From the NCBI GenBank assembly GCA_947488305.1, contig CANKZM010000002.1:616451-680450 (forward strand): 64,000 nt of DNA. Reading direction: 5' to 3'. The notes under the pieces are model-generated. The model was not told the DNA's origin, made no database searches, and saw only the letters and a program-made list of their open reading frames with translations. The stretch comes from an uncultured Roseobacter sp. GTDB lineage: Bacteria; Pseudomonadota; Alphaproteobacteria; Rhodobacterales; Rhodobacteraceae. A program made the translations under genes and the position numbers. Below, piece after piece: positions 8,516-17,027 of this stretch (the first letter of the stretch is position 1; every line of letters begins with the position of its first letter).

Positions 8516-11269
8516 TTAGGCAGCACTTGATCTGCGCGCTACGCCGTCATTGCGCCCACGCTGCAGGAACACGACCAAGCCGAGCAACAACAAAGCCGGA
8601 ATAAACATCAGATACTTTGTGGGCTGGCTTGCAGGCTGCAGGACGCGCAACACTTCCTGATCCCAGTCTAGCCCTGCGGCAGCAGCCGCGCTTCCAAAGC
8701 TAACGTCGTCGATGATCAGCTTGTCGCCATCATTGCGAAACGCAAGCCCGGCGTTTTCCAGCCGCTCTTCGCCCGTGGCACCTTCTTCGATATCCAGCAA
8801 GGCCACAAACTCAATCGGATCACCAAGGTCGTTCAACCCCGCCACGCGCAGGCGCAGGTATTCTCCGACAGGGGTATCAAATGCCGCCTGGGAAATCTCG
8901 GTTGGTTGGACCTCGACGTAAGGAGGTGAGACCATGTCCATCCAGAAGCCTGGGCGGAAAAGTGTAAACGCGATCAGCAACAGCGCAATGGTCTCATAGA
9001 AACGGTTTTTGGCCAGAAACCACCCTTGCGTCGCTGCTGCGAACAACAGCATCGCTATGGTCGCGACAATGAAGACGAATACCCCCTGCGCCGCAGTTAC
9101 GTCGATGAGCAGCAATTCCGTGTTGAAAATAAACAGGAAGGGCAGCGCCGCTGTCCGCAGGCTGTAGAAGAAGGCGACAACGCCGGTCTTGATCGGATCA
9201 CCGCCGGAAACGGCGGCAGCCGCGAAACTGGCAAGGCCGACAGGGGGCGTCACGTCTGCCATGATCCCGAAGTAGAAGACAAACAGGTGCACGGCGATCA
9301 GCGGCACGATAAGCCCGTTTTGCTGACCAAGCGTTACGATAACAGGGGCCAGCAGGGCCGACACAACAATGTAATTTGCCGTCGTCGGTAGACCCATCCC
9401 GAGGATCAGAGACAGCACGGCGGTGAGCAGCAGGATCGCAAGGATATTGCCACCGGACAAGACTTCGACAACGTCGGCAAGCGCTGAGCCCACACCGGTC
9501 TGGCTGACCGCTCCGACGATGATGCCGGCGGTCGCTGTTGCGATGCCGATACCGATCATATTGCGCGCACCGGTTTCGAGCCCGTCAATCAGATCCCGAA
9601 CACCGTTAACAACGGCACCGCTAAAGTTTCCTTCACCACGCATGATGGCCGTAAGTGGGCGCTGGGTGACGAGGATGAACACCATATAGGCCGTTGCCCA
9701 GAACGCAGACAGCCCCGGTGACAGACGATCCACCATAAGAGCCCAGACCAATACGACGACCGGCAGGATAAAGTGCAGACCCGACCGGATTGTTGGACCC
9801 GGCAGCGGCAAGGCAGTGACGGGTGCGTTTGGATCATCAAGCTCAAGTGGTTCTTCTTTGGACGCAATATAAAGCAGCCCGACATAGACCAGCGAGAGGA
9901 ATGCAAAAATGATGTAGCCCGCAGAATTCGGGAATGCGGGGCGGATCCAGCCCATGCCGTAGTAGACAATGAACGACAAAGCGCAGATCGCCGCGATGGT
10001 AAAGGCAATGCCAATCAGGCGTTGCACAATCGGTTTTGGAACATAGGCACGAGGGAGGCCCTGCATGCCCGCTTTCAGCGCTTCCAGGTGCACAATGTAG
10101 ACCAGCGCGATGTAGGAAATAACCGCGGGTAGGAAGGCATGTTTAACAACGTCGAAATAAGGAATGCCAACATATTCGACCATCAAAAACGCGGCGGCCC
10201 CCATGACAGGCGGCATAATCTGACCGTTGACGGAGGATGCCACTTCGACGGCGCCCGCTTTCTCTGAAGAGAAACCAACCTTTTTCATCAGCGGGATGGT
10301 GAATGTGCCTGTGGTAACCACATTGGCGATCGAAGAACCCGATATGAGACCGGTCATGGCTGACGATACGACCGCAGCCTTGGCGGGTCCGCCTTTCATG
10401 TGTCCCATCAGGCTAAAGGCCACCTGAATAAAGTAATTACCGGCTCCTGCGCGGTCCAGCAGGGATCCAAAAAGAACGAACAGGAAAACAAACGATGTCG
10501 AAACACCCAAGGCGATACCGAATACGCCTTCCGTGGTGATCCACTGGTGGTTCACGATCTCGGACAGGCTGTTGCCTTTGTGGGCGATGATGCTTGGCAT
10601 ATATGGCCCAAGCACTGTGTAGACGAGGAAAACAGATGCAACGATCATCAAGGCAGGTCCAAGCGCGCGCCGTGTTGCCTCCAGCAGCAGCATAAGACCT
10701 ATGACAGCTACAACGAAGTCCTGCAGAATTGGTGCGCCTACACGACTTGAGATATCCCTATAGTAGACAAACAGATAAAGGGCTGCGATGGCGCCAACGA
10801 CGGCCAGCGCCCACTCCCAAACCGGAATGCGATCTTTAGGTGAGCCCAGCACAACGGCACCTACAATTGCAATCGCGATCACGGGAATCCACCACGTGGA
10901 CGTGTCGTCTTTGGCACCTGTCATAAAGAGAAATGCCAGTATGACAGGTACGGCTATGCCCAGCCCAAGCTGGAATTTCGTCCGCGCTGCGGGGAAGGCC
11001 GCAAAGGCCAGAAACATGGCGAAGGCGAGATGGATTGACCGGCTTTCGGTGTCATTAAAAACGCCCCAGCCGACCATAAATGGAATGGGAGACGCAATCC
11101 AAAGCTGAAACAGCGACCAAGCGAGCGCTACGCAGGTAATGAATATGCCGACAGTGCCTGTTGCGCCACGCCCACCAGTGTCAGAGGATGCAACAAGTGC
11201 ATCTAATTCTTCCTGACTAAGGCCCCCACGTCCGGCTTCGGCCTGTTGTTGATTTGGATTGTCCGACAT
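8516..11269 (-). CDS. TAXI-type TRAP transporter fused permease (DctQM fusion with DUF3394 tail)
   Basis: A 917-residue inner-membrane protein. The first about 200 residues carry hydrophobic helices equivalent to the small DctQ subunit. Residues 210-690 form the large DctM-type permease, with repeated membrane segments and motifs such as LGMGLPTTANYIVVSA and GIMADVTPPVGLASFAAAA. The remaining about 200 residues are a DUF3394-like tail with further helices around a soluble part (VEVQPTEISQAAFDTP) and a final membrane segment. Such fusions work with TAXI solute receptors, encoded here immediately upstream, to import small acids or amino-acid-like compounds using an ion gradient. A strong stem-loop lies between the two genes. 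The substrate is unknown, but operon context points to a nitrogen-containing compound. Confidence 0.93.
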   Translation of the reverse strand: MSDNPNQQQAEAGRGGLSQEELDALVASSDTGGRGATGTVGIFITCVALAWSLFQLWIASPIPFMVGWGVFNDTESRSIHLAFAMFLAFAAFPAARTKFQLGLGIAVPVILAFLFMTGAKDDTSTWWIPVIAIAIVGAVVLGSPKDRIPVWEWALAVVGAIAALYLFVYYRDISSRVGAPILQDFVVAVIGLMLLLEATRRALGPALMIVASVFLVYTVLGPYMPSIIAHKGNSLSEIVNHQWITTEGVFGIALGVSTSFVFLFVLFGSLLDRAGAGNYFIQVAFSLMGHMKGGPAKAAVVSSAMTGLISGSSIANVVTTGTFTIPLMKKVGFSSEKAGAVEVASSVNGQIMPPVMGAAAFLMVEYVGIPYFDVVKHAFLPAVISYIALVYIVHLEALKAGMQGLPRAYVPKPIVQRLIGIAFTIAAICALSFIVYYGMGWIRPAFPNSAGYIIFAFLSLVYVGLLYIASKEEPLELDDPNAPVTALPLPGPTIRSGLHFILPVVVLVWALMVDRLSPGLSAFWATAYMVFILVTQRPLTAIMRGEGNFSGAVVNGVRDLIDGLETGARNMIGIGIATATAGIIVGAVSQTGVGSALADVVEVLSGGNILAILLLTAVLSLILGMGLPTTANYIVVSALLAPVIVTLGQQNGLIVPLIAVHLFVFYFGIMADVTPPVGLASFAAAAVSGGDPIKTGVVAFFYSLRTAALPFLFIFNTELLLIDVTAAQGVFVFIVATIAMLLFAAATQGWFLAKNRFYETIALLLIAFTLFRPGFWMDMVSPPYVEVQPTEISQAAFDTPVGEYLRLRVAGLNDLGDPIEFVALLDIEEGATGEERLENAGLAFRNDGDKLIIDDVSFGSAAAAAGLDWDQEVLRVLQPASQPTKYLMFIPALLLLGLVVFLQRGRNDGVARRSSAA

Positions 11270-11320
11270 CGTATTCCCCCTACCACGCCAAATTTGACGC
11301 GCGATCTTGAGCGTCTTGTC

Positions 11321-11350
11321 CGGGGTGGCATGGACGTGCCTGCCACCCCG
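11321..11350. promoter_or_regulatory. Stem-loop between solute-receptor and permease genes
   Basis: A perfect 10-bp inverted repeat (cggggtggca / tgccaccccg) with a 10-base loop lies in the 105-bp gap between the TAXI receptor (upstream on the minus strand) and the permease. On the minus strand no T-run follows it, so it is more likely a 3' mRNA-stabilising or attenuating structure than a full terminator. It would give more receptor than permease, as is common for binding-protein genes. On the plus strand a run of seven Ts follows at 11352-11358. Confidence 0.55.
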
Positions 11351-11374
11351 ATTTTTTTCGGGAAAACCGTCTGA

Positions 11375-12331
11375 TTACATCCAGCCGCGTTCCTTGTAGT
11401 ACTTCTCGGCACCGGGATGCAGAGGAGCAGAAAGACCTGCACTGATCATTTCTTCTTCGGTCAGGTTCTCGAACGCTGGGTGCAGACGCTTAAAGCGATC
11501 AAAGTTGTCAAACACAGCCTTTACAACCTGATAGACCACTTCATCGTCCACGTCGGCTGACGTGACAAAGGTCGCTTTAACACCAAATGTAGCAGTATCA
11601 TCCGGGCTGCCCTCATACATGCCGCCTGGCACGGTCGCGGCGGCGTAGTAGGGATTGTCAGCAATCAGCTTGTCAATCTCGGCACCGGTTACCGGGATAA
11701 GCACCGCTTCAACAGTCGACACGGCTTCCTGGATCGATCCATTGGGGTGACCGACTGTGTAGATGATTGCATCAACCTTGTTGTCTCCAAGGGCTGCGGC
11801 CTGTTCCGCTGGTTTCAGTTCGGAGGCGAGGGCAAAGTCGTCCATCGTCCAGCCCAAAGCGTCCATGACAACCTGCATCGTCGCGTATTGGCCAGAACCC
11901 GGGTTACCTATGTTCACGCGCTTGCCTTTGAGATCGGCGAAGGACGAAATTCCGGCGTCCGCCCGAGCGATAACGGTGAAGGGCTCGCCATGAACCGAGA
12001 ACACGGCCCGCGCGCCATCGAATTTGTTGCCTTCGAACTCGGACGTGCCGTTATATGCGTGAAACTGCCAGTCGGACTGAGCGACGCCCATGTCCATATC
12101 GCCGGCCATGATGGCGTTGATGTTTGCGATCGAGCCGCCAGTCGAAGGCGCTGTGCATTTGAGATTGTGATCGGCCGTTCCGCGGTTCACGAGACGACAA
12201 ATGGACTGGCCAACAACGAAGTAGACACCTGTTTGCCCACCCGTTCCGATCGTGATGAATTGTTCTTGAGCCGTCGAAACAGACCCGGCCATCATTGCCC
12301 CTGCAAACGCAAGGTACTTAAATACTTTCAT
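11375..12331 (-). CDS. TAXI-family TRAP transporter solute receptor
   Basis: A 318-residue periplasmic binding protein. It begins with a Sec-type signal (MKVFKYLAFAGAMMAGSVST, probable cleavage near AQ), then ITIGTGGQTGVYFVVGQSIC, the TAXI family signature. Later segments such as GKRVNIGNPGSGQYATMQVV and DAIIYTVGHPNGS fit the family. It is the first gene of the minus-strand operon with the fused permease and Usp protein and, by close spacing, the nitrilase, decarboxylase, ligase and C45 hydrolase genes. It determines what the transporter captures; TAXI receptors bind glutamate-like or other small carboxylates, but the ligand here is not predictable. Confidence 0.93.
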   Translation of the reverse strand: MKVFKYLAFAGAMMAGSVSTAQEQFITIGTGGQTGVYFVVGQSICRLVNRGTADHNLKCTAPSTGGSIANINAIMAGDMDMGVAQSDWQFHAYNGTSEFEGNKFDGARAVFSVHGEPFTVIARADAGISSFADLKGKRVNIGNPGSGQYATMQVVMDALGWTMDDFALASELKPAEQAAALGDNKVDAIIYTVGHPNGSIQEAVSTVEAVLIPVTGAEIDKLIADNPYYAAATVPGGMYEGSPDDTATFGVKATFVTSADVDDEVVYQVVKAVFDNFDRFKRLHPAFENLTEEEMISAGLSAPLHPGAEKYYKERGWM

Positions 12332-12859
12332 TTCTTTCTCCCAGTCAGTTCAGTTTTACAATGCCTTCTTTTGAGGAAGGTCTGGTTTTGAATAAAGCGC
12401 CTTTGAGAAACCAGCATCAGAATTCATCGATGCGCGAAGTGTCCCTATATCGACGTCACCAAGGTGTGACGTAAGGCCCCATCTCTCTTTAAGAGTGACG
12501 AAGCAAAACGAATTTCGCAACCGCGTTTACAGAGAAACGGTAATTTTGTTTAGAATATTGAACAGTTCGTGGGGTTTTTCCGCTGAAATCCCATGCAGCA
12601 GGCCTTCGGGAGCTCAGGTCGGGCCGGCTTCAAAAGTCCGGTCTTTGCACATTTGCGAGAGAATCGGTGCCTCGCGTGTTCGTACATCCGCATTTCAGAA
12701 GTTGACGAGGGCATCGGCACCGCAACCTGTTCTAACAAGTGTTTGCTGCTTTGCCACATTGGCAATCACTTGAGTCCACACAAGCGATTGTGTTTTTTAG
12801 CGTTCTTGGTTTTTCGGAAAAGGCAAGCGCGTCGACCTGCCTTTCCCTGTGGCGTTAGA
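12332..12859. other. Intergenic region upstream of the TAXI-TRAP operon
   Basis: This 528-bp gap between gabT and the TAXI receptor should hold the operon promoter, on the minus strand. I see no convincing gene: the open frames on both strands (for example 12550-12765 minus and 12495-12773 plus) lack ribosome sites and recognisable motifs. A small hairpin with a T-run on the plus strand is present at about 12777-12798, and a candidate gabT terminator lies at 12819-12844. Confidence 0.5.
12819..12844 (-). terminator. Candidate terminator after gabT-like gene
   Basis: A 7-bp inverted repeat (aaaggca / tgccttt) with a 12-base loop starts 15 bases past the transaminase stop codon. On the minus strand it is followed by a short T stretch. 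The loop is long and the tail short, so this is a weak call. Confidence 0.35.
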
Positions 12860-14239
12860 TCAGCCGTTTTGTTCGGCTATTGCCGCGGCCAAAGCTTGCT
12901 CAAAGATCGCGATGCCTTCATCGATCAAGGCATCCGAAGCTGTCAGCGGCACCATGATCCGCAACGCATTCCCATGCATCCCACAAGCAAGCAGGATCAG
13001 GCCGCGCGTCAATGCATGTGCCACGACAGATTTTGTCAACTCCGCATCGGGAGTCGCTGTTTCAAAGTCTGTCACGAATTCAACCGCAAGCATCGCACCA
13101 AGACCACGAATGTCCCACATCCGGAAGGGCGCAACCCGCGCGCCGATCTCCGCAAACCGCGCGCGGAAGTGTTCGCCAAGCGCTGTTGACCGCGCCAAAA
13201 GCCCCTCTTCTTCAATCGCTTCGATTGCAGCCAGTGCCGCAGCACAGGCCACGGGGTTGCCACCATAAGTGCCGCCCAATCCACCCGGGATCACAGCGTC
13301 CATTACCTCAGCGCGACCAATAACACCGGCAATCGGGTAACCGCCTGCCATAGACTTTGCGACGGTGATGAGATCAGGAACCACGCCGGAGTGCTCAATC
13401 GCGAACCATGTCCCGGTGCGGCCAAAACCGGCCTGGATTTCATCTGAAATCAGCATGATACCGTGTGTGTCACAGATTTCACGGAGGGCTTGCATCATCT
13501 CGAAGGGTACTGGTGTGTAGCCCCCTTCGCCCAAAACTGGCTCAATGATAATGGCTGCAATCCGTTCAGGCTGCGCGTCTGTCAGGAACAGGTTTTGCAA
13601 ACCGGTAAGCGCGTCTTGCACCGTGATACCATCGCGCACACTTGGAAACGGCGCACGGAATATATCGCTTGGGAAAGGGCCCACATCTTTTTTATACGGC
13701 GCAATCTTCCCGGTCATGCCCAAGGTGAGCAAGGTGCGGCCATGATAACCGCCCGTAAAGGCAATGACGCCTGGACGCCCTGTCGCCGCCCGCGCGATTT
13801 TTACAGCATTCTCAACAGCTTCGGCACCCGTGGTGACAAGCAATGACTTTTTCGCATGATCGCCGGGGGCAAGTGCATTCAGCTTTTCGGCCAATGCGAC
13901 ATAAGGCTCGTAAGGGACCACCTGAAAGCTGGTGTGCGTGTAGTGGTCCTCTTGCGCCTTGGCGGCTGCGATCACTTTCGGGTGGCGGTGACCGGTGTTC
14001 AGAACAGCAATTCCGCCTGCAAAATCAATAAAACGGTTGCCTTCAACGTCCCAAAGCTCGGCGTTTTCTGCGCGCTCGGCAAAGATCGGCGCGGCGGATG
14101 CCACCCCACGTGCCACCGCAGCCTCCCGTCTTTTTATCAGGTCCGCGTTCGTGTTTGAGTGTTTCACAACGTCTGGAACAACTGCGATCTTAGGCTTGCG
14201 TGCCGTCTTGCGGGGTTTCTTTTTCACTGTGGTCGTCAT
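12860..14239 (-). CDS. gabT: 4-aminobutyrate/omega-amino acid transaminase (GabT type)
   Basis: A class III PLP aminotransferase of about 459 residues. It carries VTTGAEAVENAVKIARAATG (cofactor phosphate site), GGYHGRTLLTLGMTG, ISDEIQAGFGRTG (Asp binding the pyridine nitrogen) and the PLP Lys295 in ITVAKSMAGGYP. These are the motifs of GabT, which moves the amino group of 4-aminobutyrate or similar omega-amines to 2-oxoglutarate. I place the start at the ATG at 14239, preceded by AAAGGA; an upstream GTG at 14272 would add 11 residues. Either way there is a Lys/Arg-rich N-terminal extension (KKKPRKTARKPK) not usual in GabT. A PuuR-like regulator is divergent from it, which fits polyamine or GABA breakdown. 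Confidence 0.9.
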   Translation of the reverse strand: MTTTVKKKPRKTARKPKIAVVPDVVKHSNTNADLIKRREAAVARGVASAAPIFAERAENAELWDVEGNRFIDFAGGIAVLNTGHRHPKVIAAAKAQEDHYTHTSFQVVPYEPYVALAEKLNALAPGDHAKKSLLVTTGAEAVENAVKIARAATGRPGVIAFTGGYHGRTLLTLGMTGKIAPYKKDVGPFPSDIFRAPFPSVRDGITVQDALTGLQNLFLTDAQPERIAAIIIEPVLGEGGYTPVPFEMMQALREICDTHGIMLISDEIQAGFGRTGTWFAIEHSGVVPDLITVAKSMAGGYPIAGVIGRAEVMDAVIPGGLGGTYGGNPVACAAALAAIEAIEEEGLLARSTALGEHFRARFAEIGARVAPFRMWDIRGLGAMLAVEFVTDFETATPDAELTKSVVAHALTRGLILLACGMHGNALRIMVPLTASDALIDEGIAIFEQALAAAIAEQNG

Positions 14240-14459
14240 GTCGCTGGCATCCTTTTGAGAGAGCACCGTCACATTTGAAGGTGTTTAAAATTCTCATACT
14301 CTGTTTAGTTTAACTGTCAATGAGGATTCGCGTGACATCCTGTTTCAGAAGATTTCGGCCAGCACGGTAGATACTTGTCTGCATTGAGCTGATCCGCTAC
14401 CCGTCTTTTTGTATTGGTCTGATCTTGTGAAATAATTTGTGCAACACGAAGGACTTGGC

Positions 14460-15014
14460 TTGGATATCGGCAAAAAACTGCAGTCTATCCGAAAGGAAAA
14501 GGGGTTGTCCCAGCGAGAGCTGGCTGCGCGCGCCGGGCTGACCAATGGCACAATTTCGCTCATTGAGAAAAACAAAACCAGCCCCTCCGTTGCGTCGCTC
14601 AAAAGTCTGCTCGACGCTATTCCCATGAGTATTGCGGAGTTTTTTGCGACCATCGAAGATAGCGATGCTCCAAAGATTTTCTACACCGCTGAAGAGTTTG
14701 TGGAAGTCGCACCGCAAGCCGGTTTTGGTGGAGTATCTCTGCGGCAACTGGGGAACGCAATTTCCCATTCAGTGCAGCTTTTGGATGAGTTTTATCCAGC
14801 GCAGGCGGACACCGGCTCTGAACTTATGTCACACGATGGCGAGGAAGCAGGTATCGTTATTCATGGTGAGATCGAAATCACGGTGGGGGATCAGATACGC
14901 GTCTTAAAAGCTGGTGAGGGGTATCTTTTCGACAGCAGACAACCGCACAGGTTTCGCAATATCGGCACCGATGTGTGCAGAATAATCAGCGCTTGTACCC
15001 CGCCAACTTTTTAG
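14460..15014 (+). CDS. XRE-cupin transcriptional regulator, PuuR-like
   Basis: A 184-residue regulator with an N-terminal HTH_XRE (IRKEKGLSQRELAARAGLTN, then ISLIEKNKTSPSV) and a C-terminal cupin_2 sensor domain (GEIEITVGDQIRVLKAGEGY, then FDSRQPHRFRNIG). This is the layout of PuuR, which controls putrescine utilisation in E. coli. I choose the TTG at 14460 because GAAGGA sits 6 bases before it; an upstream GTG at 14439 has no ribosome site and would add seven residues. It is transcribed away from the gabT-like gene, with about 220 bp between them that should hold its operator. Control of gabT and perhaps of the adjacent amine locus is inference. Confidence 0.9.
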   Translation: MDIGKKLQSIRKEKGLSQRELAARAGLTNGTISLIEKNKTSPSVASLKSLLDAIPMSIAEFFATIEDSDAPKIFYTAEEFVEVAPQAGFGGVSLRQLGNAISHSVQLLDEFYPAQADTGSELMSHDGEEAGIVIHGEIEITVGDQIRVLKAGEGYLFDSRQPHRFRNIGTDVCRIISACTPPTF

Positions 15015-15037
15015 GAAGCATCGCTATCCAAAAGATC

Positions 15038-15053
15038 CGCACCATCCGGTGCG
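15038..15053. terminator. Hairpin between convergent regulator and MFS genes
   Basis: A 6-bp stem (cgcacc / ggtgcg) with a 4-base loop lies between the regulator stop at 15014 and the MFS stop at 15058. It is placed well for a shared terminator but lacks a T-run on either strand. Confidence 0.3.
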
Positions 15054-15057
15054 ACGT

Positions 15058-16341
15058 CTAGTCTTTTTCCTGTAGAGCAGGGGCGTTGTCTTCCCGATCT
15101 GACGCCAGTTCCTCACTATCGGCCGCAAGTGCTGCAGTCTCGGGCGTGGACATACGAGCCATTGGTATCGCTTGGAATACTCCCTTTTCAGCCGCTGTGA
15201 TTGCTGGCGCTGTCCGGACGCGCCATATGGCGAACAAAGCAAACAGGATATGAGCTGCCCCGGTCACTGCAAAGAGCGAGGATGCACCAAAACGCGTCAT
15301 CGCAAATCCCGCAACAGCCGGTCCGGCGATCGATCCAACGCCATAGACCAAGAGCAGCCCACCGCTGATCTGAATATACGTGCCCGGCACCGCGTGGTCA
15401 CTCGCATGGGCGACGATCACAGGATACATGGAAAAGACCGCTGCCCCGAACAATCCGGCCATGATCACGATAAGCCACGGATCGCGAAACCCGGCGAACA
15501 GAAACAGGCCATCTGCGACCAACGCGCAGAATGCGATGACAATCATGACAATACGTCGATCATATTTGTCTGAGGCAATTCCGACCGGGATTTGCGCCAG
15601 AGCGCCAGCAAGGATGGGCACGCTCGCGAACAGCGCAATTTGCGTGATCGGCAAGCCAATTCGCGCTGCATAGACAGCAGCCAAAGTGCCAAAAGCGGCA
15701 TTTGAGACGCCCACCATCAGAACGCCAAAAAATGCGATTGGCGAGTTCGTCCATAATCCGCGTAAGTTCAACGAAACATTGGTCAGCGGTTGAGGCGTTG
15801 ACGTGGCCGACATCGCCGTAGGTAAAAGCGCCAGAGAATACACCATTGCCGCCAGGACGAAGAAGAAAAACCCGTTGGTATCCCCAAGCGTAATGACCAT
15901 TTGACCCGCTGTCGTGGCCGCAAGATTGACCATTGTGTAGATGCCAAAAACACGTCCCCGGGACGTGGATTCCACACGTTCATTCAACCAGCTTTCCACG
16001 ACCATGGCAGCGCCTGCAAAGCAGAACCCGGACAATGCCCTGACTGGAATCCAGATCCATGGCTTGATCAGAACAAGCGACAAAAGTACGGCGATCGCTG
16101 CAAGGGCACACATCGCGCTGAAGGCGCGGATGTGACCCACGCGGGCAACAAGCGCTGGCGTGCGCAAACACCCTGCCACGTAGCCTAGCGCCCATCCTGT
16201 CCCCAACAGGCCCAGTGAAACTGCGCTGAAACCTTCGGCCTCTCCTCGGACCGGTAGGATCAGACTGTTAATACCGCCAGCGAAAAGCAGAAATGCCGAC
16301 CCCAACAATAAGGCCGAAAGTGGCAATAGGCTTCTGAACAC
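15058..16341 (-). CDS. Major facilitator superfamily transporter
   Basis: A 427-residue inner-membrane protein with 12 hydrophobic segments in two halves and a hydrophilic C-terminal tail of about 50 residues rich in Ala, Glu and Asp. It resembles the YcaD-like MFS group: GGINSLILPVRGEAEGFSAV at the first helix and loop, WLNERVESTSRGRVFGIYTM after helix 4, and VGIASDKYDRRIV between helices 8 and 9. It is probably a drug or metabolite exporter, with substrate unknown. It converges on the XRE-cupin gene and is divergent from the antiporter, across a 686-bp gap. Confidence 0.9.
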   Translation of the reverse strand: MFRSLLPLSALLLGSAFLLFAGGINSLILPVRGEAEGFSAVSLGLLGTGWALGYVAGCLRTPALVARVGHIRAFSAMCALAAIAVLLSLVLIKPWIWIPVRALSGFCFAGAAMVVESWLNERVESTSRGRVFGIYTMVNLAATTAGQMVITLGDTNGFFFFVLAAMVYSLALLPTAMSATSTPQPLTNVSLNLRGLWTNSPIAFFGVLMVGVSNAAFGTLAAVYAARIGLPITQIALFASVPILAGALAQIPVGIASDKYDRRIVMIVIAFCALVADGLFLFAGFRDPWLIVIMAGLFGAAVFSMYPVIVAHASDHAVPGTYIQISGGLLLVYGVGSIAGPAVAGFAMTRFGASSLFAVTGAAHILFALFAIWRVRTAPAITAAEKGVFQAIPMARMSTPETAALAADSEELASDREDNAPALQEKD

Positions 16342-17027
16342 GATCTATGCTCTCTTCTTCAACGTCATTTCGACACCTTGGAAATCAAGAGCCACGGCAA
16401 AACCCGAAAGTGCTGAGGCGATAGGGCGCGTCCAAAGTGCATTTCATAATGTCCTGTCTGGCATACCGGCGACATTACACCAAAAGGCCCGTTTGAAAAG
16501 TTGAGCAGATGGGAAAGTGCCGCATCTCCTGAAAGGGCATAGTTTTTTCGGTTCAAAGTTTTGGGCTCGTTCAGCGTCGGCCGGGTCATGAAATGCCGAC
16601 AATCAGCCACGCTTCGCGGGTTTGTAAAACGACCGGGATTAAGCAGGTCTGTCGGAGGTTGGCGACCTGCACCGCTTGGCGAAACCGGTCCACGAGCACG
16701 GAATTTCTGGTCCGCGCCTAGCCGATTAGGCCTAACGTCATTCAAGTTCGCGAAGAAACCAAACCCTCAGGGTTCGAACCACGGTTCGGGATCCACGATC
16801 AGCCATTTTTCGAGCCGTTCGTACTTCGGACGCAATCCACTTTTATCACATGGCCCGATCTGCTTTTTGGGTAAGTCACATGGGACTCACTGCTTTGGGT
16901 GCCCCTAGTCTCCCAGTACTTGTCCGCCCCATTATGCTTACTGGTGGTCTGCCATGCGCTACAGGACACTCGGGATTGTTGTCTGTTATCGGTTAACGGC
17001 AGAGCTGATTTCGTCTAATGAACACTT
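16342..17027. other. Long intergenic region, mostly unassigned
   Basis: This gap contains the divergent promoters of the MFS and antiporter genes. One minus-strand frame between 16886 and a TGA at 16767 reads like a protein tail (LRPKYERLEKWLIVDPEPWF) but has no start codon, so it may be a fragment of a lost gene. The tRNA-like GGTTCGAACC inside it has no supporting arms. Nothing else was recognised. Confidence 0.4.

Noticed and set aside
11747..12391. 214-codon open frame on the plus strand
   Set aside because: Antisense shadow of the TAXI receptor gene, which has signal peptide and family motifs.
12777..12798. Hairpin ACACAA-gcga-TTGTGT followed by Ts on the plus strand
   Set aside because: No plus-strand gene ends nearby, so it cannot be assigned as a terminator.
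12593..13189. 198-codon plus-strand frame running from the intergenic gap into gabT
   Set aside because: Overlaps the C-terminal end of gabT in antisense and has no ribosome site or recognisable domain.
16768..16780. GGTTCGAACC resembling a tRNA T-loop
   Set aside because: No T-stem, acceptor stem or anticodon arm could be folded around it.
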